NCBI GenBank assembly: GCA_015655165.1
Contig: JAATFN010000129.1
Coordinates: forward strand, 1-6,040
Origin: Betaproteobacteria bacterium
GTDB taxonomy: Bacteria > Pseudomonadota > Gammaproteobacteria > Burkholderiales > Burkholderiaceae_D
Length of the DNA: 6,040 nt
Direction of reading: 5' to 3'
Each line of letters starts with the position of its first letter. The stretch's first letter is position 1. The translations under genes were made by a program, and so were the position numbers. The notes beneath the pieces were generated by a model. The model saw only the letters and a program-made list of their open reading frames with translations. It was not told where the DNA came from and made no database searches. Positions 1 through 5,139 of the stretch are shown here, one piece after another.

Positions 1-415
1 GCATCCAGTAGTCCGTTGTTTTATAAAGAAATTCAGCGTATTGGCTTAACACCACAAAACCATGAGCGAAGCCCGGCGGCACCCACAACTGGCGTTTATT
101 GTCGGCCGACAGGTGAGTACTTAACCAGTTGCCATAGGTGGGCGATTGCTTGCGGATGTCGACAACGACATCCAGTACTTCTCCAGCAACGACGCGCACC
201 AGCTTACCTTGCGGGTGATTGATCTGGTAATGCAAACCGCGTAAAACATATTGGGCGGATTTTGAATGGTTATCTTGAACAAATGCTGTGTCGATACCGG
301 TCATTTCTTTAAAATGACGGTGATTGAAGCTCTCGAAAAAAAATCCGCGATCGTCCCCAAACACTGTGGGCTCGAGGATCAGTACGTCGGGAAGGGTTGT
401 TGTCAGAATGTGCAT
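1..415 (-). CDS. rfbC: dTDP-4-dehydrorhamnose 3,5-epimerase, 3' end cut by window edge
   Basis: Third enzyme of dTDP-L-rhamnose synthesis: it epimerises dTDP-4-keto-6-deoxyglucose at C3 and C5 in the cytoplasm. The frame begins at the ATG at 415-413 and stays open for 138 codons to the window edge, against about 180 residues for the family, so the C-terminal quarter is missing from view. It has no in-window stop. Visible family signatures are the N-terminal 'MHILTTTLPDVLILEP' strand, 'DDRGFFFESF' (about residues 21-30), 'VLRGLHYQ' (57-64, His62 being the expected catalytic base), 'QGKLVRV' (69-75), 'WVPPGFAHGF' (111-120) and 'FLYKTTDYW' (129-137) with the active-site tyrosine. The start lies only 2 bp after the rfbA stop and has no obvious Shine-Dalgarno sequence, so translation is probably coupled to rfbA. 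Identification is firm. Whether the 3' end is intact cannot be seen. Confidence 0.95.
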   Translation of the reverse strand, partial: MHILTTTLPDVLILEPTVFGDDRGFFFESFNHRHFKEMTGIDTAFVQDNHSKSAQYVLRGLHYQINHPQGKLVRVVAGEVLDVVVDIRKQSPTYGNWLSTHLSADNKRQLWVPPGFAHGFVVLSQYAEFLYKTTDYWM

Positions 416-417
416 GG

Positions 418-1329
418 TTAATAGTATCGATCAGTCAAGATGTGCATCAGGTACTGCCCATAGGCATTTTTTTGAAGGGGTGTGGCCAGTCGTTCCAGCT
501 GTGGTGCATCAATATAACCGCGGCGGTAGGCAATTTCTTCCGGACAGGCCACCTTTAGACCCTGGCGTTTTTCAATCGTCGCAATAAATTGTCCGGCATC
601 AAGTAGCGATTCATGTGTGCCGGTATCTAGCCAGGCAACGCCGCGACCAATCAGTTCGACTTGTAGTTGATTGCGTTCGAGATAGGTGCGGTTCACATCG
701 GTAATTTCCAGCTCGCCACGTGCGGATGGACAAATGGTTTTGGCAATATCGCAGACCTGATTATCGTAAAAGTATAAGCCTGTGACTGCATAATTGGATT
801 TTGGTTTCTGGGGTTTTTCTACAATGCCGATGGCACGTCGGTGTTGGTCGAATTCAATGACACCATAGCGTTCAGGATCCTGCACATGGTAGGCAAATAC
901 GACGGCGCCAGAAGGGGTAAGCACTTGCGCCGATAATTGTGACTCGAAGTCACGTCCGTAAAAAATATTGTCGCCGAGAATTAATGCCGACGGGTGATTG
1001 TCGATAAATTGTTCACCAATGAGAAACGCCTGGGCTAACCCGTCTGGCGCAGGTTGTACTGCGTAACTGAAATTCAGTCCCCATTGATGACCATCGCCTA
1101 ACAGTTCGGCAAAGCGTGGTGTATCTTGCGGGGTTGAAATAATCAAGATATCCCGGATACCTGCTAGCATCAGACTGCATAAGGGATAGTAAATCATCGG
1201 TTTATCATAGATCGGCAGCAATTGCTTGGAGATGGCCATTGTCGCTGGATACAGGCGTGTACCTGAACCGCCAGCCAGAATAATGCCCTTGCGTTCGGGG
1301 ATGATGCGGGTGTTGTCAGGTATAGTCAT
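418..1329 (-). CDS. rfbA: Glucose-1-phosphate thymidylyltransferase
   Basis: Catalyses dTTP + glucose-1-phosphate to dTDP-glucose + PPi, the first and usually feedback-controlled step of dTDP-rhamnose synthesis; cytoplasmic. The protein is 303 residues from the chosen ATG, slightly above the usual 290 or so. The nucleotidyltransferase signature '[11 protein letters not shown]' is at residues 18-28, followed by '[17 protein letters not shown]' (34-50), the metal-binding 'LGDN' (118-121), 'EKP' (171-173), and '[10 protein letters not shown]' (233-242). The frame is open to a further ATG at 1368, but the start at 1329 is preferred: it overlaps the rfbB stop as ATGA, has GAGG 4 nt upstream, and places the glycine-rich loop at the normal distance. 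The longer version would only add residues read from inside rfbB. Overlap with rfbB and the 2-bp gap to rfbC argue for one operon. No lesion is visible. Confidence 0.97.
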   Translation of the reverse strand: MTIPDNTRIIPERKGIILAGGSGTRLYPATMAISKQLLPIYDKPMIYYPLCSLMLAGIRDILIISTPQDTPRFAELLGDGHQWGLNFSYAVQPAPDGLAQAFLIGEQFIDNHPSALILGDNIFYGRDFESQLSAQVLTPSGAVVFAYHVQDPERYGVIEFDQHRRAIGIVEKPQKPKSNYAVTGLYFYDNQVCDIAKTICPSARGELEITDVNRTYLERNQLQVELIGRGVAWLDTGTHESLLDAGQFIATIEKRQGLKVACPEEIAYRRGYIDAPQLERLATPLQKNAYGQYLMHILTDRYY

Positions 1330-2399
1330 CGGCCCTCTTCTGACGTGTTGTAGTGCTGCTCGATCCATTTAAGATAGGCACCGGAGCGCACTGTATCAAC
1401 CCATTCTGGATTGTCCAGGTACCAGTGCACTGTTTTTTTGATGCCGGTATCAAATGTTTCCACCGGTGTCCAACCCAATGCATTGGCAATCTTGTCAGCA
1501 TTGATCGCATAGCGTCTGTCATGACCGGGTCGATCTTTGACATAGGTAATCAGGTCACGATAATGCCCTTGTGCCTTGGGTTTGATCATCTGCAATATGT
1601 CGCAAACGGTGTGCACGACGTCGAGATTGGTTTTTTCATTATGTCCGCCAATATTGTAGGTTTCGCCAATGCGTCCTTGGGCCAGTACTGCACGAATGGC
1701 AGCACAATGGTCAGTGACATACAACCAGTCACGGATTTGCTGACCATCGCCATAAACAGGTAAAGGTTGATGTGCCAGAGCATTCAATATGACCAGGGGA
1801 ATGAGCTTTTCCGGGAAATGCAGTGGCCCGTAGTTGTTCGAACAATGCGTGGTTAATGTTGGCAAGCCATATGTATGAAAGTAGGAACGTACCAGATGGT
1901 CAGATGCTGCCTTGGATGCCGAATAGGGACTATTGGGGGCATAAGGCGTGGTTTCGGTGAATGGAGGATCATCGGGTGTTAGCGTGCCATAGACTTCATC
2001 TGTGGAAACGTGCAAAAACCGAAAGGTGGTTTTTTCCGATGCGGAAAGCGTCGACCAGTAATGATGTGCCGCTTCCAATAAGGTAAAAGTGCCATTCACA
2101 TTGGTCCGGATGAATTCGCCCGGACTGTGAATCGAGCGGTCGACATGACTTTCTGCTGCAAAATGTACAATGGCGCGCGGGCGATGCTGCGCGAATAAAT
2201 GTGCGATATCGTTACCATGGCAAATATCTGTTTGTGTAAACAGATAGTGTGGATGATGCGCTAGTTGCGCCAGATTATAGGGATTACCGGCATAAGTCAG
2301 TTTGTCGATATTGACGATCGTCTCATCCGGATGAAGGGCGAGATGTTCGAGAATAAAGTTGCTGCCAATAAATCCTGCACCACCTGTGACAAATAGCAT
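1326..2399 (-). CDS. rfbB: dTDP-glucose 4,6-dehydratase
   Basis: Second enzyme of dTDP-L-rhamnose synthesis: an NAD-dependent extended short-chain dehydrogenase/reductase that converts dTDP-glucose to dTDP-4-keto-6-deoxyglucose. The protein is 357 residues, normal for the family. The Rossmann NAD-binding motif 'GGAGFIGSN' is at 6-14, '[12 protein letters not shown]' at 79-90, the catalytic Thr-Asp-Glu of 'STDEVYG' at 133-135, the 'YSASK' Tyr/Lys pair at 159 and 163, '[15 protein letters not shown]' at 188-202 and 'DWLYVTDH' at 224-231. The ATG at 2399 starts directly at the Rossmann strand and has AGGA about 7 nt upstream. The gene is the first of the compact rfbBAC run and is separated from broken rfbG by 157 bp, so it probably has its own promoter in that gap. 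The product is also an intermediate for other 6-deoxy sugars, so rhamnose is inferred from the rfbC neighbour. Confidence 0.97.
   Translation of the reverse strand: MLFVTGGAGFIGSNFILEHLALHPDETIVNIDKLTYAGNPYNLAQLAHHPHYLFTQTDICHGNDIAHLFAQHRPRAIVHFAAESHVDRSIHSPGEFIRTNVNGTFTLLEAAHHYWSTLSASEKTTFRFLHVSTDEVYGTLTPDDPPFTETTPYAPNSPYSASKAASDHLVRSYFHTYGLPTLTTHCSNNYGPLHFPEKLIPLVILNALAHQPLPVYGDGQQIRDWLYVTDHCAAIRAVLAQGRIGETYNIGGHNEKTNLDVVHTVCDILQMIKPKAQGHYRDLITYVKDRPGHDRRYAINADKIANALGWTPVETFDTGIKKTVHWYLDNPEWVDTVRSGAYLKWIEQHYNTSEEGR
1334..1337 (-). promoter_or_regulatory. Shine-Dalgarno sequence of rfbA
   Basis: GAGG lies 4 nt before the ATG at 1329, inside the last codons of rfbB. Together with the ATGA overlap it decides the start of rfbA in favour of 1329 over the upstream in-frame ATG at 1368. 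The spacing is a little short. Confidence 0.6.
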
Positions 2400-2403
2400 T
2401 GCG

Positions 2404-2409
2404 TATCCT
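2404..2409 (-). promoter_or_regulatory. Shine-Dalgarno sequence of rfbB
   Basis: The minus strand reads AAAGGATACGCA directly before the ATG at 2399. The AGGA core sits at a normal distance and supports this start. No in-frame upstream ATG competes. Confidence 0.65.
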
Positions 2410-2432
2410 TTGATTCTTTAAGATTTAATCAT

Positions 2433-2461
2433 ACCGGAAGACTGGCGTCCATCTTCCCGGT
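2433..2461 (-). other. Imperfect stem-loop upstream of rfbB
   Basis: The arms ACCGGAAGA (2433-2441) and TCTTCCCGGT (2452-2461) pair over 9 bp with one bulged base and a 10-nt loop. On the minus strand it falls 96-124 nt after the rfbG stop and 34-62 nt before the rfbB ATG. No T-run follows it, so it is a poor intrinsic terminator. It may be a leader structure in the rfbB transcript, or chance. Confidence 0.35.
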
Positions 2462-2525
2462 CACGTTCTTATTGCTGCTGCTCATTGACAGGTATGAAAC
2501 AAGTAAGGCATGGCGCTGTTTTACC

Positions 2526-2543
2526 GACATAATGTCATGACAT
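2526..2543. promoter_or_regulatory. Perfect palindrome with overlapping half-site repeats (operator-like)
   Basis: Positions 2532-2543 read ATGTCATGACAT, a perfect 12-bp palindrome. Directly beside it GACAT (2526-2530) forms a second small dyad with ATGTC (2532-2536), so three GACAT half-sites alternate in orientation within 18 bp. It lies 14-31 bp beyond the rfbG stop in the gap before rfbB. It is A+T-rich and too weak for a terminator. A protein-binding site is possible; no family is assigned. Confidence 0.35.
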
Positions 2544-2556
2544 ATAAAACAACGAT

Positions 2557-3636
2557 TTATTGCAGGTTCTGAAAAAAATGGATTTGCTCTTCACACAATT
2601 GCCGCAGGTTGTCGTTGTTGAAATAACCGCCATACCATTGCGCAGTCATTTCAAGTGCAGTATGCAATTCCAGTTTAGGTACCCAGTCAAGTCGTTGACG
2701 GGCTTTGGAAATATCCAGACGTAAATGCGCTGCCTCGTGCGGGTGACGGGTGTGCGGTTGGAGTGCGACTTCTATGGGGCGCACACCTTGTTTTTGCAAT
2801 GCGTGGTTAAACACTGCGCAAATCTGGCTGACCGTTTGCGTATCGGTATCTGCCGGACCGAAGTTCCAGCCTTCGGCATATTCCTGTGGTTCTTAAAATA
2901 GGCGTTGTGCCACACACAAATAACCGGAGAGTGGTTCCAGTACAAATTGCCAGGGACGAATCGCATGCGGATGACGGATAGTAATGGCGGCTTCACGTTC
3001 GATTGCACGGATGAAGTCGGGAATTAAGCGGTCTTGCGAAAAATCGCCACCGCCAATCACATTACCTGCACGTACGCTGGCAATACCGGCCTGTGTGTCG
3101 GCATTGTTGTCAAAGAAAGAACGGCGATAACATGCGACAACCAGTTCGCTTGCACCTTTGCTGGCACTGTATGGATCATGGCCACCCATCGGATCATCTT
3201 CACGATAGCCCCACAACCATTCCCGGTTTTCGTAACACTTGTCACTGGTGACAACGACGACTGCACGGATGCTTGGAACGCTACGTACCGCTTCCAACAC
3301 ATTGGCCGTACCCATGACGTTGGTAGCGAACGTATCAATCGGATGGACATACGATTCGCGCACCAATGATTGTGCTGCCAGATGAAAAACGATGTCGGGC
3401 TGGATTTCTGCCAACGTATCTGTCAGATGTTTCAGGTCACGAATGTCCCCAGTTGTGCCCGTCACACAAGTGTTGATACGCGCGAGATGATACAGGCTCG
3501 GATTGGTGGGTGCCGGCAGTGCGTAGCCATAGACCTTGGCACCTAGCTGGTGTAACCATAAAGACAGCCAGCTACCTTTGAATCCGGTATGCCCTGTCAT
3601 AAAAACAGTTTTACCTTGCCAGAAACTGGATGGCAT
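2557..3636 (-). pseudogene. rfbG: CDP-glucose 4,6-dehydratase, interrupted by one in-frame TAA
   Basis: The intact enzyme converts CDP-glucose to CDP-4-keto-6-deoxyglucose, the entry to CDP-3,6-dideoxyhexoses and related sugars in O-antigens. Start ATG 3636 has a near-ideal AAGGAGGT Shine-Dalgarno sequence; an in-frame ATG at 3669 is disfavoured. 'FWQGKTVFMTGHTGFKGSW' (residues 5-23) holds the NAD-binding motif. 'VTSDKCYENREWLWGYRE' is at 129-146, the 'YSASK' pair at Tyr156/Lys160, 'VRAGNVIGGGD' at 188-198 and 'RPWQFVLEPLSGYL' at 227-240. A TAA at 2895-2893 (codon 248) follows 'AQRLF'. The same frame then continues without indel as 'EPQEYAEGWNFGP' and on to the natural stop at 2559-2557. Total length is 359 codon positions, exactly family size. 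The family has an ordinary residue at the stop, so one substitution (for example from GAA or CAA) explains it. A 247-residue product would lack the C-terminal substrate-binding part. No rfbF partner is seen here. Confidence 0.9.
2893..2895 (-). other. Premature stop codon TAA within rfbG
   Basis: The minus-strand context is TTT TAA GAA CCA CAG GAA. Both sides align in the same frame to the conserved 'SGYL.VAQRL' and 'EGWNFGP' blocks of CDP-glucose 4,6-dehydratase, so no frameshift is needed. It is either a true nonsense mutation or a base-call error. The context does not resemble a known recoding signal. Confidence 0.85.
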
Positions 3637-3641
3637 CACCA

Positions 3642-3649
3642 ACCTCCTT
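3642..3649 (-). promoter_or_regulatory. Strong Shine-Dalgarno sequence of rfbG
   Basis: AAGGAGGT lies 5 nt before the ATG at 3636, essentially the full anti-SD complement. It decides the start in favour of 3636 over the in-frame ATG at 3669, and shows that the translation signal of this broken gene is still intact. Confidence 0.8.
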
Positions 3650-3878
3650 TTCGGTATGAAAAAGAGCACGGATGATAGCCATGGTTTGCCCGTAGAAGCA
3701 ATCGTGTATTCATGGTGTGAGATGTTTACGTCGTCAGGTATGTTAGATGGATGCGTGTTTCCAATATTATTGTTGACGATACAAATTTTCTATAGTGTGC
3801 CACATAACAGATCGACTACGTATCATCACAGGAAATTAATCTGCAGATAGACGTCGCCTTCTCTGTTCAATATCGGTT

Positions 3879-3912
3879 TGTTGCGATACGTCATCATTGT
3901 GATGCGGCAACA
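3879..3912 (-). terminator. Candidate hairpin behind ogt
   Basis: The outer arms TGTTGC (3879-3884) and GCAACA (3907-3912) pair over 6 bp. Inside, CATCA (3892-3896) and TGATG (3900-3904) pair around a 3-nt loop, with small unequal internal bulges between the two stems. It starts 5 nt after the ogt stop on the minus strand, where a transcript end for the alkB-ogt unit would be expected. No U-run follows (the next bases are AACCGATATT), so intrinsic termination is doubtful and it may be only a 3'-end stem-loop. Confidence 0.35.
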
Positions 3913-3917
3913 TTGTT

Positions 3918-4423
3918 TTAACGACAGGCATTCTCATGATGTAAAAGCCATTGTTTACGTTCAATGCCCCACGCAAAATTTTTCAAGCTACCGTTTTTGC
4001 CAATCACACGGTGGCAGGGGATGATTAATGCGATCGGGTTTGCTGCATTGGCAGCTCCCACCGCACGTGCACATGAGGTATCTCCCAGTTTTTGAGCCAG
4101 TTCGCCATATGTAGATGTCGTACCAGCAGGTAGTGTGCGTAACAGCGACCAGACACGTTGTTGAAACACACTGCCGGGCATCTGTATACGTATATCGTTT
4201 AATGCCGTGTACTGGCCATTAAAATAACGTTGCAATGCATCAGTGATATATGCCGGGGCTGGTGACTCACGTACTGTGTCAGTGTAATGGTAACGTTGCA
4301 AGGTGTGTGTGAAGTGTGCACGATCGTCGGCAAACTGTAATGCACAGAGCGCTTCTGCTGCATTGGTCACAGCAGTAAGGTGCCAATCGGGCTGTCGATG
4401 TGGTGTACGCAGAGTGCGGCCAT
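3918..4423 (-). pseudogene. ogt: Methylated-DNA--[protein]-cysteine S-methyltransferase with apparent 1-nt deletion near the 5' end
   Basis: The intact protein repairs O6-methylguanine and O4-methylthymine by moving the alkyl group irreversibly to its own cysteine. The ATG at 4423 follows the alkB stop by 3 bp, has AGGA 6 nt upstream and encodes 'MAALCVHHIDSPIGTL', the expected N-terminus. That frame ends at a TGA (4369-4367) after 18 codons. From about 4379 the family sequence continues in the -1 frame ('LTAVTNAAEALCALQF'). Restoring one base near 4376-4380 gives 168 residues, the normal length. The body is well kept: 'VFQQRVWSLLRTLPAGTTSTYGEL' region at 86-109, 'ARAVGAANAANP' (119-130), 'IIPCHRVIGKNGS' (134-146) with acceptor Cys137 (codon 4016-4014), and 'FAWGIERKQWLL' (150-161). 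I see no heptanucleotide slip site. The second frame is open back to an ATG at 4538 inside alkB, so a longer, unusual start cannot be excluded. Confidence 0.8.
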
Positions 4424-4426
4424 GAT

Positions 4427-5080
4427 CTATCCTGCTTGACGAAACGTAAGGTTGATACGTTGTTCGCCCATTTGTGAATGCGCATTGGCTTTGATCGGCA
4501 TTACACCATGAAACCGCAATCGATCGACACCACCCCATACAGTGACATCTCCATGAAAGAGTGGAATACGCTGTGCTTTGTCTTGACGATGATTGCCGCC
4601 AAATAAAAACATTGCAGGCATGCCTAATGATATCGAGACAATTGGTGCTGCCATATTTCGTTCGTTTTTATCTTGATGCAACGACATGTTGCTCTCGGGT
4701 AAATAACGATTGATCAGGCAGGCATCCGGTAAAAAACCTGGAAACCCCGCGGTGTTTGCAGCGGCTTGTGCCAATTGTAAAAATACCGGCGGCATGCAAG
4801 GCCATGGTTTGCCTGTGAGCGGGTCGGTATCGGTATAGCGATAGCCTTGATGGTCCGTGATCCAGCCAAGTCGCCCACAGTTGCTCATGGCAACCGACAT
4901 GGTATGGCCGCCAGGCGTGACCATGTGACGAAACCCGCAGAGGTGAATGATATCCTGCAGTGCTGGTAGGATTTTGTCGAGATACGATTGTGCAAAGGCA
5001 CGTAAAACAATGGCTTGTTCGCCCAGAAGGACGTGTTTGTGGAGATGGGTTTCTTCGAAACCGAACAAATCATGTGTCAT
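4427..5080 (-). CDS. alkB: Alpha-ketoglutarate-dependent dioxygenase AlkB, DNA repair demethylase
   Basis: Fe(II)/2-oxoglutarate dioxygenase that oxidatively removes methyl groups such as 1-methyladenine and 3-methylcytosine from single-stranded DNA and RNA. From the chosen ATG it has 217 residues, against 216 for the E. coli enzyme. Key parts are visible: 'FRHMVTPGGHTMSVAMSNCG' (50-69), 'LGWITDHQGYRY' (71-82), 'KPWPCMP' (91-97), 'PDACLINRY' (119-127) with Asn125/Tyr127, the iron ligands His135 and Asp137 in 'LHQDK', the third ligand His191 in 'RFHGV', and the 2-oxoglutarate-binding Arg208 and Arg214 in 'RINLTFRQAG'. The start is uncertain: an in-frame ATG at 5131 is possible and neither has a clear Shine-Dalgarno sequence. 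5080 is preferred because 'MTHDLFG' parallels the known N-terminus. It lies 59 bp after ttcA and 3 bp before ogt, forming an alkylation-repair pair. Confidence 0.95.
   Translation of the reverse strand: MTHDLFGFEETHLHKHVLLGEQAIVLRAFAQSYLDKILPALQDIIHLCGFRHMVTPGGHTMSVAMSNCGRLGWITDHQGYRYTDTDPLTGKPWPCMPPVFLQLAQAAANTAGFPGFLPDACLINRYLPESNMSLHQDKNERNMAAPIVSISLGMPAMFLFGGNHRQDKAQRIPLFHGDVTVWGGVDRLRFHGVMPIKANAHSQMGEQRINLTFRQAG
4430..4433 (-). promoter_or_regulatory. Shine-Dalgarno sequence of ogt
   Basis: AGGA stands 6 nt before the ATG at 4423 and within the last codons of alkB. It decides the ogt start at 4423. That frame holds the correct family N-terminus, whereas the frame carrying the rest of the protein has no start with comparable support. 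Confidence 0.7.
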
Positions 5081-5093
5081 TGTTGTGTGTCGT

Positions 5094-5127
5094 GTGATGT
5101 TGATCAGCGTTGAGCGGACAACATCAC
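5094..5127. promoter_or_regulatory. 9-bp perfect inverted repeat just upstream of alkB
   Basis: GTGATGTTG (5094-5102) and CAACATCAC (5119-5127) are exact reverse complements separated by 16 bp, filling most of the 59-bp gap between ttcA and alkB. The alkB-side arm ends 13 bp before the ATG at 5080. No T-run follows on the minus strand, so it is not a typical terminator. It could be an operator, or an mRNA hairpin controlling alkB translation. It does not resemble the AAT...GCAA Ada box. If alkB began at 5131 the repeat would be coding, which would weaken the regulatory reading. Confidence 0.4.
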
Positions 5128-5139
5128 GCATATAGACTG

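Larger units (their letters stand above)
3637..3917. other. Non-coding gap between ogt and rfbG
   Basis: No gene or recognisable gene remnant was found in these 281 bp on either strand. In particular, no trace of the RfbF C-terminus was seen before rfbG. The middle part (about 3755-3800) is A+T-rich. A minus-strand AATAAT (3771-3766) matches five of six bases of a -10 box, but no convincing -35 sequence stands 16-18 nt upstream, so the rfbG promoter is only presumed to be here. A hairpin at the ogt side and the rfbG Shine-Dalgarno sequence are listed separately. Confidence 0.6.

Noticed and set aside
1353..1763. Plus-strand ORF of 136 residues within rfbB
   Set aside because: It is antisense to a fully conserved stretch of dTDP-glucose 4,6-dehydratase and has no domain of its own.
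2485..2513. Perfect TTGACA on the plus strand between rfbG and rfbB
   Set aside because: There is no -10-like sequence at 16-18 bp, and it would read into the antisense strand of rfbG.
2557..2814. Separate 85-residue ORF with a GTG start
   Set aside because: It is the C-terminal part of rfbG in the same frame, downstream of the internal TAA. There is no independent ribosome-binding site, and homology runs continuously through 2815-2892, upstream of the GTG.
3611..3682. Minus-strand 23-codon ORF crossing the rfbG start
   Set aside because: It reads like plausible protein (contains 'MAIIRALFHTEKEVGD') and could be taken for a leader peptide or gene remnant, but it matches nothing I recognise and uses the rfbG Shine-Dalgarno sequence as coding.
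3636..3713. Minus-strand 25-codon ORF whose TGA overlaps the rfbG ATG by one base
   Set aside because: The coupling geometry is attractive for a leader peptide, but there is no Shine-Dalgarno sequence and nothing distinctive in the peptide.
3773..3796. Plus-strand TTGACG ... TATAGT resembling a promoter
   Set aside because: The spacer is 12 bp, too short for a sigma-70 promoter, and no plus-strand gene follows.
3536..3850. Plus-strand ORF of 104 residues overlapping the rfbG 5' end and the gap
   Set aside because: Its first part is antisense to well-conserved rfbG, the product has no recognisable motif, and no ribosome-binding site is visible.
4424..4538. Upstream extension of the ogt main frame to an ATG inside alkB
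   Set aside because: It would avoid a frameshift, but the extension is just alkB sequence in another frame with no Shine-Dalgarno support, and it would bypass the family N-terminus that is present in the 4423 frame.
5081..5131. Start of alkB at the upstream ATG (5131)
   Set aside because: It adds 17 residues not expected for AlkB, has no clear ribosome-binding site and would place the inverted repeat inside the coding region. It is kept as a possible alternative only.
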